From the NCBI GenBank assembly GCA_034928145.1, contig JAYFPE010000004.1:62001-126000 (forward strand): a DNA stretch of 64,000 nucleotides, written 5' to 3'. A model generated the notes under the pieces. The model saw only the letters and a program-made list of their open reading frames with translations. It searched no databases and was not told where the DNA came from. Positions 41,865 through 50,245 of the stretch are shown here, piece after piece. The stretch's first letter is position 1. The number at the start of each line of letters is the position of its first letter. The position numbers and the translations under genes were made by a program. This DNA comes from Pelethousia sp034928145 (GTDB lineage: Bacteria > Bacillota > Clostridia > Christensenellales > CAG-138).

Positions 41865-43040
41865 ATGCTGAGCAAAGCAAAGGATATCCTCAAAAAAAAT
41901 ACGATGCTGATCGCGCTGGGCGTGGTCATGGTGCTGTTTCAGATGCTGATCGTAGCCGCGGGCAAGGGCTCCCTCTTCGCCCCGGCCAACATCTCCAACC
42001 TCATCAGCCAAAATAGCTATGTGGTGATTCTGGCCACAGGCATGCTGCTATGCATTCTCACCGGCGGCAACATCGACCTTTCCGTAGGCTCCGTGGTCGC
42101 CTTGGTCGGGGCTATCGCGGGCACGCTGATCGTGAACATGAAGGTCAACATCTACCTTACCATGCTCATCTGCCTGCTTGCCGGCCTGGCCATCGGCTGC
42201 TGGCAGGGCTTTTGGATCGCCTATGTGCGCATCCCGCCCTTTATCGTAACGCTGGCCGGCATGCTGCTGTGGCGCGGCCTGGCACTGCTGGTGCTCGATG
42301 GGCTTACCATCTCCCCTTTCCCGGAAGTATACCTCAAGTATTTCACCAGCTTCCTGCCCAATGTAGAGGATAAGGCCGTGGTGCTCACGGTAACGCTGAT
42401 CATAGGCTCTGCGGCCTCCGGCGTGTACATTCTTTCCCAGATCTTGGGGCGCATTTCCAAGCGGCGCAAGGGCTACGCGGTGGAGAACCTGTTTTGGCAG
42501 ATCGCCCGCGTGGTGGTGATCTGTGCTGTGGTGATGGTGGTGAGCTACCTTTTGGGCAAGCACAAGGGCATCCCCGTAGTGTTGATCCTGATGGCCGTGA
42601 TCGTGCTGGCCTATAGCTACTTCACCAGCCGCACCGTGCCGGGCCGCCACCTTTATGCCCTGGGCGGCAATGAAAAGGCAGCCAAGCTTTCGGGTGTGGA
42701 TACCAACTTCACGCTCTTCTTCGCCTATGCGAATATGGCCTTCCTTTCCGCCGTGGCCGCGCTGGTGGCCGTGGCCCGCTTCAACTCGGCCGCACCCAGC
42801 GCCGGCACCAACTATGAGATGGATGCCATCGGCGCCTGCTTCATTGGCGGGGCCTCCGCCTATGGCGGCATCGGCACCGTGGGCGGGGCCGTAATCGGCG
42901 CGATCTTCATGGGCGTGCTCAACAACGGCATGTCCATCCTGGGTGTGGACGCCAACTGGCAAAAGGTCGTAAAGGGCCTGGTGCTGCTGGCGGCCGTGGT
43001 CTTTGACGTGCTGAGCAAAAAGCGCGTCAAGGCATCGTAG
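41865..43040 (+). CDS. mmsB: Multiple-monosaccharide ABC transporter permease (MmsB/GguB type)
   Basis: A 391-residue polytopic permease with about ten helices. Conserved parts: ILTGGNIDLSVGSVVALVGA (the family signature), YVRIPPFIVTLAGMLLWRG, GRHLYALGGNEKAAKLSGV and GACFIGGASAYGGIGTVGGA. It forms the membrane channel for the sugar carried by the ChvE-type protein. An insertion of charged residues (SKRRKGYAVENL) near the middle is typical for the GguB group. AAAGGAG precedes the ATG. Confidence 0.94.
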   Translation: MLSKAKDILKKNTMLIALGVVMVLFQMLIVAAGKGSLFAPANISNLISQNSYVVILATGMLLCILTGGNIDLSVGSVVALVGAIAGTLIVNMKVNIYLTMLICLLAGLAIGCWQGFWIAYVRIPPFIVTLAGMLLWRGLALLVLDGLTISPFPEVYLKYFTSFLPNVEDKAVVLTVTLIIGSAASGVYILSQILGRISKRRKGYAVENLFWQIARVVVICAVVMVVSYLLGKHKGIPVVLILMAVIVLAYSYFTSRTVPGRHLYALGGNEKAAKLSGVDTNFTLFFAYANMAFLSAVAALVAVARFNSAAPSAGTNYEMDAIGACFIGGASAYGGIGTVGGAVIGAIFMGVLNNGMSILGVDANWQKVVKGLVLLAAVVFDVLSKKRVKAS

Positions 43041-43049
43041 GAGGGCAGA

Positions 43050-44576
43050 ATGCAGTATCTGATTGGCGTAGACATCGGCACCTCGGGCACGAAAACGGTG
43101 CTCTTTGACGCAAGCGGCCGGGAAGTCGCCTCCGCGTCGCAGGAATATCCCCTCTACCAGCCGCAAAACGGCTGGGCCGAACAAGCGCCTGCTGATTGGT
43201 GGCGGGCCGCGGCTGCAACCATCCGCGCCGCGCTCGAAAAGGGCGGCGTGAATCCCAAAGACGTCAAGGGCGTGGGCCTGGCCGGGCAAATGCACGGCCT
43301 GGTGATGCTGGATGAAACCGGCGAGGTGCTTAGGCCCGCGATCCTCTGGTGCGATGGCCGCACGGGCGAGGAATGCCGCGAGCTGACGGAGCGGGTAGGC
43401 AAGGAGAGGCTGATCGCCATCACGGCCAACCCCGCTTTGGCGGGATTTACGGGCGGCAAAATCCTCTGGGTGCGCAAGCATGAGCCGGCCCTTTATGAAA
43501 AATGCCGCCATATCCTGCTGCCCAAAGATTATATTCGCTATAAACTCACGGGCCAATTCGCCACGGAGGTATCAGACGCATCCGGCATGAACCTGCTGGA
43601 TGTGCCCAACCGCTGCTGGTCAAAGGAAGTGCTGGCCGCTCTTGCTATCGACGAGGGGCTGCTGGCTAGGGTATACGAATCATCGGAGGTAACCGGCGCG
43701 GTCAGCCAAGAGGCGGCGGCGCTGACGGGACTTTGCCCGGGCACGCCCGTGGTGGGCGGCGCCGGGGATAACGCCGCGGCCGCGGTGGGCAACGGCGTGG
43801 TCAAGGCCGGCAGGGCCTTTACCACTATCGGTACCTCCGGCGTGGTCTTTGCCCACGCAGAGGGCGTTACCATCGACCCGCTGGGGCGCGTGCATACCTT
43901 CTGCCACGCCGTGCCGGGCAGTTGGGCCGTGATGAGCTGCACGCTGGCCGCGGGGCTCTCTCTCAAGTGGTTCCGCGATACGCTCTGCCAGGCAGAGATC
44001 GAAACGGCCGCGGGGATGGGCGTAGATCCTTACGAACTGATGAACGTGCAGGCTGCGCGCTCGCCCATCGGGGCCAATCGGCTGCTGTACCTGCCGTATC
44101 TGATGGGCGAACGCTCGCCCCTGCTTGATGAAAACGCCCGGGGCGCTTTTATCGGCCTTTCCGCCATGCACACGAAATACGACCTTTTGCGCGCAGTGAT
44201 GGAGGGCGTGGCCTATTCCCAGCGGCAATGCCTGGATGTGCTGCGCGATATGCGAATCAGCTTGCATGAAATGCTGGCCTGCGGTGGCGGCGGCCGCAGT
44301 GCTTTCTGGCGGCAAATGCTGGCCGATGTTTACGGCTGCCCCGTGAGCACCATCGCCTCCTCGGGTGAGAGCGCCGCCTTGGGCGCGGCCATATTGGCCG
44401 GCGTGGGCGCGGGCATCTATTCCAGCGTGCAGGCCGGCTGCGACGCGCTGATTCGCACCAACGAGCCCCAGCTGCCCGATGCGGCGCGCGGCGCGCAATA
44501 CGAGCCCTATTACCGCATCTTCGCCAGCCTCTACCCGGCCCTGCAGGAATCCTACCATGCCTTGGCGGTTCTATGA
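43050..44576 (+). CDS. xylB: FGGY carbohydrate kinase, xylulokinase type
   Basis: A 508-residue FGGY-family kinase: IGVDIGTSGTKTVLFDASG at the start, GLAGQMHGLVMLDETGEVLR and ILWCDGRT (xylulokinase-like), LLPKDYIRYKLTG, GAGDNAAAAVGNG, and ACGGGGRSAFWRQMLADVYG near the end. It phosphorylates a ketose, most likely D-xylulose or a close relative such as ribulose, with ATP. In this operon the ketose would come from the isomerase-like enzyme two genes downstream. The exact sugar is not fixed by the sequence. Confidence 0.88.
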   Translation: MQYLIGVDIGTSGTKTVLFDASGREVASASQEYPLYQPQNGWAEQAPADWWRAAAATIRAALEKGGVNPKDVKGVGLAGQMHGLVMLDETGEVLRPAILWCDGRTGEECRELTERVGKERLIAITANPALAGFTGGKILWVRKHEPALYEKCRHILLPKDYIRYKLTGQFATEVSDASGMNLLDVPNRCWSKEVLAALAIDEGLLARVYESSEVTGAVSQEAAALTGLCPGTPVVGGAGDNAAAAVGNGVVKAGRAFTTIGTSGVVFAHAEGVTIDPLGRVHTFCHAVPGSWAVMSCTLAAGLSLKWFRDTLCQAEIETAAGMGVDPYELMNVQAARSPIGANRLLYLPYLMGERSPLLDENARGAFIGLSAMHTKYDLLRAVMEGVAYSQRQCLDVLRDMRISLHEMLACGGGGRSAFWRQMLADVYGCPVSTIASSGESAALGAAILAGVGAGIYSSVQAGCDALIRTNEPQLPDAARGAQYEPYYRIFASLYPALQESYHALAVL

Positions 44577-44593
44577 TGAGGAAGGAACGAACG

Positions 44594-45217
44594 ATGAAAA
44601 CGATCTATGATCCCGAATTCCAGCCCTATGGAAAAGCCATAGCCGGCTATGATACCGCGCCGCTGGTTGCGGCCCTGTGCAACAGCACGCCCCGCCCGCT
44701 AGACCATACGGTCTACGTGCCGTCCGATGCAGCCCTGGAGGCCCTGCCCCTTGCTAAGCAGCTGGCGGATAACGTATTTGGCGGCATGCCCATGCAGTTG
44801 GGCTATTGCAACGGCAGCAACCGCAAGCTCAACTGCTTGGAATACCACCGCTGCAGCGAGGTGAATATCCCGTGCGAGGATATCGTGCTGCTGGTGGCCC
44901 CTCTGCAAAAGGTGCGGGATGGCAAGCTTTCCACCGGCGAGGTGGAAGCATTCCTGGCGCCCGGCGGCGCCATGGTGCTGCTCTATGAGACCACGCTGCA
45001 CTACGCGCCCTGCAATGGGCCCGAGAACGACGCCTTCCGGGTAGCCGTTGCCCTGCCTAGGGGCACCAACACGCAAAAGCCCGAGATCCAGCCGCAAACA
45101 CAAGAGGATAGCCTGCTGTGGGCGCGCAACAAGTGGCTTATCGCCCACCCGCAAAGCGACGAGGCGAGCCAGGGCGCGTTCATCGGCCTGGAAGGCGAAA
45201 ACATTACCTTGGCATAA
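44594..45217 (+). CDS. DUF4867 family protein
   Basis: A 207-residue soluble protein starting MKTIYDPEFQPYGKAIAGYD. It has a cupin-like run of short strands with YCNGSNRKLNCLEYHRCSEV, VNIPCEDIVLLVAPL, APGGAMVLLYETTLHYAPC and ARNKWLIAH, which I recognise as DUF4867, a family that recurs in sugar-utilisation operons. Such proteins may be sugar isomerases or mutarotase-like; no activity can be assigned here. The ATG at 44594 follows GAGGAAGGA, so the upstream ATG overlapping the kinase stop is less likely. Confidence 0.8.
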   Translation: MKTIYDPEFQPYGKAIAGYDTAPLVAALCNSTPRPLDHTVYVPSDAALEALPLAKQLADNVFGGMPMQLGYCNGSNRKLNCLEYHRCSEVNIPCEDIVLLVAPLQKVRDGKLSTGEVEAFLAPGGAMVLLYETTLHYAPCNGPENDAFRVAVALPRGTNTQKPEIQPQTQEDSLLWARNKWLIAHPQSDEASQGAFIGLEGENITLA

Positions 45218-45257
45218 GCTGGCGAAAGGCGCAATCATATAACAGGAGGAGACTGAT

Positions 45258-46724
45258 ATGCAGAACATACCACAGGTCAAGCTTGGCATTATAGCCGTAA
45301 GCCGGGATTGCTTTCCCGCCTCGCTTTCCGCGCGGCGGCGCAGGGCGGTAAAGGAAGCCTACGGCGGCATATACGAATGCACCATCACCGTGGAGAATGA
45401 ACGGCACGCCCAGGCGGCGGCCGCGGATGTGAAGGCCGCGGGCTGCAACGCCTTGGTCGTGCTGCTGGGCAACTTCGGCCCGGAAACCGCCGAAACGCTA
45501 TTGGCGCGCTTTTTCGACGGCCCGGTGATGTATTTGGCTTCCGCCGAGGGTGACGGCGACCTCTTCGACGGCCGTGGCGACGCCTATTGCGGCATGCTCA
45601 ACTGCTCCTATAACCTGGGCCTGCGCTCCCTCAAGGCTTTCATTCCCGCCTACCCGGTGGGCACAGCCGAAGAGATCGCCGCGATGATCGAAGAATTTAT
45701 GCCCATGGCACGGGCATTGCTGGGCCTGCGGGAGCTAAAGATTATTACCTTTGGCCCCAGGCCACAGGAGTTCATTGCCTGCAACGGCCCCATCAAGCCC
45801 CTGCACGACCTGGGCGTGGAGATCGAAGAAAACTCCGAGCTGGACCTGCTGGTGGCCTTCAATAAACATAAGGACGACCCCCGCATCCCCGCCGTGATGG
45901 AGGATATGCGCGCCGAGGTGGGCGAGAACCGCTTCACCGGCGTGCTGCCGCGCCTGGCCCAGTATGAGCTCACCTTGCTGGATTGGATGGAGGAGCACAG
46001 GGGCAGCCGCCAGTATGTCGCTTTCGCCAATAAGTGCTGGCCTGCCTTCCAAACGGAGTTCGGCTTTGTGCCCTGCTATGTGAACAGCCGCTTCACGGCC
46101 CGAGGCGTGCCCATTTCCTGCGAGGTGGATATTTACGGCGCGCTTTCCGAATACATCGGCGTGTGCGTTTCCGGCCAACCGGTCACCCTGCTGGATATCA
46201 ACAACACCGTGCCGGCCGAAATCTATCAGGAGGATATCGAGGGCAAGTATCCCGTGCGCCACGCGGAAACCTTCATGGGCTTCCACTGCGGCAATACCGC
46301 CTGCGGCTTGCTCAAAAACCCGCATATGGGCTACCAGCTCATCATGAAGCGGGGCCTGGAGCCGGATCTGTCCGAGCCCGATATTACCCGCGGCACCATG
46401 GAGGGCGACATCAAGCCCGGCGAAGTCACCTTCTACCGCCTGCAGGGCACGGCGGATTGCCAGCTCAAAGCCTATATCGCCCAAGGGCAGGTGCTGGATG
46501 TGCCCAGCCGCAGCTTTGGCAGCATCGGCGTGTTCGCCATCGAGCAGATGGATAGGTTTTACCGCAATGTGCTGATCGCCAAGCGATATCCGCATCACGG
46601 GGCCGTGGCGTTTGGGCATTATGGCAAGGTGCTCTTCGACGTGTTCACCTACCTGGGCGTGGAGGATATCGCCTTCAACCAGCCCAAAGGCATGCTCTAT
46701 AAGGGCGAGAACCCTTACGCATAA
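45258..46724 (+). CDS. L-fucose/L-arabinose isomerase family enzyme
   Basis: A 488-residue protein of the fucose/arabinose isomerase superfamily: KLGIIAVSRDCFPASLSARR at the start, GNFGPETAETLLARFFDGP, NKCWPAFQTEFGFVPCYVNS, and the C-terminal metal-region segment HAETFMGFHCGNTACGLL with HHGAVAFGHYGK. It would convert an aldose to a ketose with a divalent metal; with a xylulokinase-type kinase alongside, a pentose or deoxyhexose is likely. It is shorter than FucI (about 590) and closer to uncharacterised members. AGGAGGAG precedes the ATG. Confidence 0.83.
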   Translation: MQNIPQVKLGIIAVSRDCFPASLSARRRRAVKEAYGGIYECTITVENERHAQAAAADVKAAGCNALVVLLGNFGPETAETLLARFFDGPVMYLASAEGDGDLFDGRGDAYCGMLNCSYNLGLRSLKAFIPAYPVGTAEEIAAMIEEFMPMARALLGLRELKIITFGPRPQEFIACNGPIKPLHDLGVEIEENSELDLLVAFNKHKDDPRIPAVMEDMRAEVGENRFTGVLPRLAQYELTLLDWMEEHRGSRQYVAFANKCWPAFQTEFGFVPCYVNSRFTARGVPISCEVDIYGALSEYIGVCVSGQPVTLLDINNTVPAEIYQEDIEGKYPVRHAETFMGFHCGNTACGLLKNPHMGYQLIMKRGLEPDLSEPDITRGTMEGDIKPGEVTFYRLQGTADCQLKAYIAQGQVLDVPSRSFGSIGVFAIEQMDRFYRNVLIAKRYPHHGAVAFGHYGKVLFDVFTYLGVEDIAFNQPKGMLYKGENPYA

Positions 46725-46742
46725 CAAGCATGCAAAAAGCGG

Positions 46743-46770
46743 CGGGCGCGGGACGGGAACCCCGCGCCCG
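46743..46770 (+). terminator. GC-rich hairpin at the end of the sugar operon
   Basis: CGGGCGCGGG and CCCGCGCCCG form a perfect ten-pair stem around eight bases, 18 bases after the isomerase stop. No clear T run follows, so it may be a terminator or a processing barrier. Confidence 0.5.
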
Positions 46771-46800
46771 TCCATACGGGATCGCTGCGGTAAGTATTCG

Positions 46801-46830
46801 TTGTGATCGCGCATAAAAATATGATAAAAT
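46801..46830 (+). promoter_or_regulatory. Promoter of the LacI-type regulator gene
   Basis: TTGTGA, 18 bases, TAAAAT. The predicted start point lies at the left edge of the inverted repeat at 46838. Confidence 0.5.
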
Positions 46831-46837
46831 GTCTTGT

Positions 46838-46859
46838 CGATAGTCTCAATGGCCTATCG
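46838..46859. promoter_or_regulatory. Inverted repeat CGATAG-N10-CTATCG before the LacI gene
   Basis: Six-base arms ten bases apart just after the predicted start of transcription; a possible autoregulatory site. It does not resemble the GTGCCCGGGCAC operators. Confidence 0.45.
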
Positions 46860-46888
46860 GCATTGCAACCACAAGGGGGACTAGGCGA

Positions 46889-47917
46889 TTGGCCGTTACC
46901 ATCAGACAAATTGCGGAGGCGACCGGCGTCTCCCGAGGCACGGTAGACCGGGTGCTGCATGGCCGGCCCGGCGTCAAGCCGGAGATTGCGGAGCAGGTAC
47001 GCAGGGCGGCTGCGGAAATGGGCTTTGCGCCCAACAAGGCGGGCAAGATACTCGCAGGCAAAAAGCAGCCCATCACCATCGGCTTCTTTTTGCCCGGCAG
47101 CGGCAACCCGTTTTTTGAGGACGTCGTGCGCGGCATGCGGGATGCGGAGCAGGAGCTTAAGGATTTCGGCGTTTCGGTTTTGCTCGAGGAGGTCGAGGGC
47201 TTCAGCCCGCAAGATCATATCGACGGCATTCGCCGGCTGGTCGAGGCCGGCTGCACGGCCCTGTGCGTGGCCGCTATCGATACGCAGGAGATCCGTAGCT
47301 ATATCAACCAGGTCGTGGAGCAGGGCATACCCGTGATTACGGTGAATACGGACCTGACCGACACCAACCGGCTGTGCTATGTAGGCTGCGATTACAACAA
47401 GGGCGGCAGCACGGCCGGCGGCTTGCTTTCTTTAATTACCAACGAGCCGCTGCACATCCTCATCATCATGGGCTCCTTCAAAATGAAGGGCCATAACGAA
47501 CGCATGCAGGGCTTTTTGCAAAAGCTGGATTTAAAGCGCGTGCCGTATGAGGTGGTAGGCCTGTTCGAATCGCAGGATAACGATGATGTGAGTTATGCCC
47601 GCACCAAAGCCATGCTCACGCAGCACAAAGAGGTGAACTGCGTGTATATCACGGCTGCCGGCGCCTACGGCGCGTGCCGCGCCGTGCAGGAAGCGGAATA
47701 TGAAAAGCGGCCTTTTGTGATCGCTACGGACGATGTGCCCAGCACGCGGGAAATGCTGCGCGCGGGCGTGGTCAATTTTACCATCTGCCAGGAGCCATAC
47801 GAGCAGGGCTACCGGCCCGTGCACATTATGTTCGATTATTTCATGGCGGATTGCAAGGTGCGCCCCGCCGGCTTTGAGACCTTTACGGTGATCAAGATAC
47901 CGGAGAATCTGGATTGA
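46889..47917 (+). CDS. LacI family transcriptional regulator
   Basis: A 342-residue regulator: N-terminal helix-turn-helix (TIRQIAEATGVSRGTVDRVL) and hinge region, then a periplasmic-binding-protein-like sugar domain (about 60-342; ITIGFFLPGSGNPFFEDVVR, VGCDYNKGGSTAGGLL, ITAAGAYGACRAVQEAEY). The sensor part is of the sugar-binding-protein type seen in regulators of ribose or inositol-like operons. The TTG start follows AAGGGGG. It stands directly after the sugar operon and is the natural candidate to bind the twin palindromes before that operon. Confidence 0.9.
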   Translation: MAVTIRQIAEATGVSRGTVDRVLHGRPGVKPEIAEQVRRAAAEMGFAPNKAGKILAGKKQPITIGFFLPGSGNPFFEDVVRGMRDAEQELKDFGVSVLLEEVEGFSPQDHIDGIRRLVEAGCTALCVAAIDTQEIRSYINQVVEQGIPVITVNTDLTDTNRLCYVGCDYNKGGSTAGGLLSLITNEPLHILIIMGSFKMKGHNERMQGFLQKLDLKRVPYEVVGLFESQDNDDVSYARTKAMLTQHKEVNCVYITAAGAYGACRAVQEAEYEKRPFVIATDDVPSTREMLRAGVVNFTICQEPYEQGYRPVHIMFDYFMADCKVRPAGFETFTVIKIPENLD

Positions 47918-47942
47918 TGCCGCAAAGTCCCTGTCATTCCCC

Positions 47943-47970
47943 AAAGTGGCCCATGGGCCACTTTTTATAT
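47943..47970 (+). terminator. Intrinsic terminator of the LacI gene
   Basis: AAAGTGGCCC-AT-GGGCCACTTT is a perfect ten-pair palindrome followed by TTATAT, 26 bases after the stop. Confidence 0.8.
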
Positions 47971-48122
47971 GTCTAAGAAAGCCGCCGATCAAACCAAACG
48001 CAGCGGGATAGATTGCATTTTCAAAGTATGGTAGAATTTATGGGCAAGAACAAATCGATTGCGGCCCATGGTTTTATATGCGATAAGGGGTGTATCATAG
48101 CCTTATTTAAGGAAGGAACAGT

Positions 48123-48769
48123 ATGGCGGCTATATTGATGATTAACGTGCCCTATGCGGGGCATACCAACCCAACGTTACCGCTGGCGGAAGCATTGGTA
48201 CGGAATGGACATAAGGTGTTCTACGTTAATGCGGAGGAATTTCGCACCAAAATTGAAAGAACGGGAGCGGAGTTTATTCCGTGTATATCTCTTTGGGGAG
48301 CATTATCAGCAATAGAGGATTTTGCAAAGAATGCATCCGCGCTTTTGGCGGAAAGGATATGTCGGTGATCCTCAATACCGGCAGAATCCGGCCTGAATCG
48401 CTTGGCAGGATTCCAGATAATATTTACGCATATTCTTTTGTGCCGCAAGTTGAAGTATTGCAACACACGGATGTTTTTCTAACCCATTGTGGAATGAACA
48501 GCGTTAACGAAGCGATGCGTTACGGCGTGCCGATGGTCGCTATGCCGTTCATCAATGACCAAATCTCGAATGCTAAACGCATCATAGAGCTTGGAATCGG
48601 AAAAAGTGTGCGCTCTTTCCCAAGCAGCGGCAGACAGTTATATAAAACGGTAAAAGATGTGTATTACGATGAACATATGCGAAGCCGTAGCGAGCAAGTG
48701 AGGGATATGTTAAAAAGAGAAGCAGCTTTGGAAGAGGCCGTTAACCAGATTGAAAAGATTTTAGGCTAG
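48123..48769 (+). pseudogene. Macrolide-type (UGT) glycosyltransferase, internally deleted
   Basis: The first part (48123 to about 48280) encodes ILMINVPYAGHTNPTLPLAE and VNAEEFRTKIERTGAEFIP, the start of a MGT/UGT glycosyltransferase. After it the reading shifts frame, and a second part (to 48769) encodes the C-terminal domain: YISLGSIISN, YAYSFVPQVEVLQHTDVFLT, HCGMNSVNEAMRYGVPMVAM. About 165-170 residues from the middle of a roughly 390-residue enzyme are missing, and the frame changes at the junction, so a functional enzyme is not made. The stretch is richer in A+T than its neighbours, which suggests acquired DNA. Confidence 0.85.
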
Positions 48770-48932
48770 GGCGTTATCCGTTCATATAATGCCGCAAGCA
48801 GCTACTTGTCCTATGTATCCAAGGGCGCAGGTCATAAAACCGGGCGTCAAAAAACAGGTTTTTTCGGCCGGCGCGCGTTGCACGCGCCTTCAGGCGTTGC
48901 CTGCAACAAGGGCTTACCCGTATTATGAAATA

Positions 48933-48951
48933 CCCCCGGCTTTGCCGGGGG
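48933..48951 (-). terminator. Hairpin after the PreA-like gene
   Basis: CCCCCGGC-AAA-GCCGGGGG forms an eight-pair stem followed on the minus strand by TATTTCAT, only seven bases after the stop. Confidence 0.7.
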
Positions 48952-48958
48952 CGCATTA

Positions 48959-50074
48959 TTATATCCAATCCCAGGCGAACTTTTTCTCCGGGCAGCGGGC
49001 CAGGCAGTAGCCGCAGCCCGAGCAGGCTTTTTGATCCAGAATGATCCTCCCGTCCGCATGACGGGTGATGGCGTCGTAAATGCAGCCCTGGCGGCAAATA
49101 TCGCAATCCGTGGCGCAGGGCTTAAGGAGCTTGGCCCGCACGGGCCGGGGGCGGATATCCTCGAAGGGCTGAAGGGTGGAGAGGGCCACCCCCCGGATCT
49201 CGGAAAATCCGGCGTGGTCGTGCTGCTCCATCCAGGATTCCAATCCTTGGAGTACCTGGCCGATTACGTCATAACCCCAGATATGGATGGCGGAGGCGAG
49301 TTGGATGGTGGTCGCGCCCAACATGATAAATTCCAGGGCGTGCCTTGCTGTGGAAATGCCGCCGCAGCTGCAAATTTGAAAGGGCGTATATTGCTTGAGC
49401 ATGGCGGTCGCCGCCAGGGAGATGGGGCGAATATTTTCGGATGAATAGCCGCCGAAGGTGGGCATAAAGGTTTGTCTGTTTTCCAGATCAACGCCGCTAA
49501 GGCCCTTAAGGCAGTCGATGGCGGTAACGGCTTTGGCGCCCGCATCGTAAATCGTTTGCAACATTTCCGGGAAGAAACAGGCTTCGTAGGGCAGTTTAAC
49601 AAACACGGGCAGGTCCGCAGCTTTCACGGCTGCCTCGACGATGTTAGCTGTGCGCTCGGGGTACGTGCTGTAGGAGCGGTAGCGCGTGCCTACCGGCGCG
49701 GAAAGGCTTAGCTCGATGGCGTCCGCGCCCATGCGCTCCACGCAGGCGGCCAAATAGCGCACTTCCGAGGCCGTTTCGCCCCAGATGCTACAGATGAGCT
49801 TGGCCCCATCCTTATCCAACGAGGCTAGGCCATTCTCCCATTGCTCTAGGTATTGGTGGGAATATAGCTTGACGTTAAAGAGTTGCGTGCCCTGCGCGTG
49901 CAGGTACGGGTGCAGGATGGGATAGGTCTCCATAGCGATGGTCTCGGTCACCACCGCGCCGGCGCCGGCGTCAATGCATTTGCGCACGCCTTCCGTGCTG
50001 CCGGACCAGGGCCCCGCGGCGACCATCACGGGATTCTTCAGCACCAGGCCCCCTAATTTAGCGGTCATGTTCAT
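48959..50074 (-). CDS. Dihydroorotate/dihydropyrimidine dehydrogenase-like flavoprotein (PreA type)
   Basis: A 371-residue protein: FMN-binding TIM barrel of the DHOD/PreA family (LGGLVLKNPVMVAAGPWSGS, TETIAMETYP, GADAIELSLSAPVG, VFVKLPYE, GISTARHALEFIMLGATTIQ) and a C-terminal pair of iron-sulfur motifs (CATDCDICRQGC and CSGCGYCLARCP). PreA reduces pyrimidine bases. Here the usual NxSCPH segment reads SLSAPV (residues 123-128) and the following loop SYSTYP has no Cys, so the usual catalytic base is absent. The ATG at 50074 follows GGGGG. It lies 171 bp after the LacI gene on the same strand. Confidence 0.83.
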   Translation of the reverse strand: MNMTAKLGGLVLKNPVMVAAGPWSGSTEGVRKCIDAGAGAVVTETIAMETYPILHPYLHAQGTQLFNVKLYSHQYLEQWENGLASLDKDGAKLICSIWGETASEVRYLAACVERMGADAIELSLSAPVGTRYRSYSTYPERTANIVEAAVKAADLPVFVKLPYEACFFPEMLQTIYDAGAKAVTAIDCLKGLSGVDLENRQTFMPTFGGYSSENIRPISLAATAMLKQYTPFQICSCGGISTARHALEFIMLGATTIQLASAIHIWGYDVIGQVLQGLESWMEQHDHAGFSEIRGVALSTLQPFEDIRPRPVRAKLLKPCATDCDICRQGCIYDAITRHADGRIILDQKACSGCGYCLARCPEKKFAWDWI

Positions 50075-50245
50075 GCGTGTCCCCCTTAGCCGCCCACATA
50101 TAAGCCGCCTCCGCCGAAGCGGCGTGTTTTGGGCGTTTTTGTGTGTTGTTATCGGTTGGAATCGTGCGGGGTCTACGGTGAGCGGCCTCAACAAAGCTAC
50201 GGCGGTCTTTGCAGATCGGAGGCCGGCCCAGATTACGTGCGGTCG

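Noticed and set aside
42048..43556. Minus-strand frame of about 500 codons opposite the permease and kinase genes
   Set aside because: Both sense proteins are clear family members; the antisense product is His/Arg-rich and unrecognisable.
43733..43744. TGCCCGGGCA inside the kinase gene as a third copy of the sugar operator
   Set aside because: Only the ten inner bases match, it lies within coding sequence, and such GC-rich palindromes are expected by chance here.
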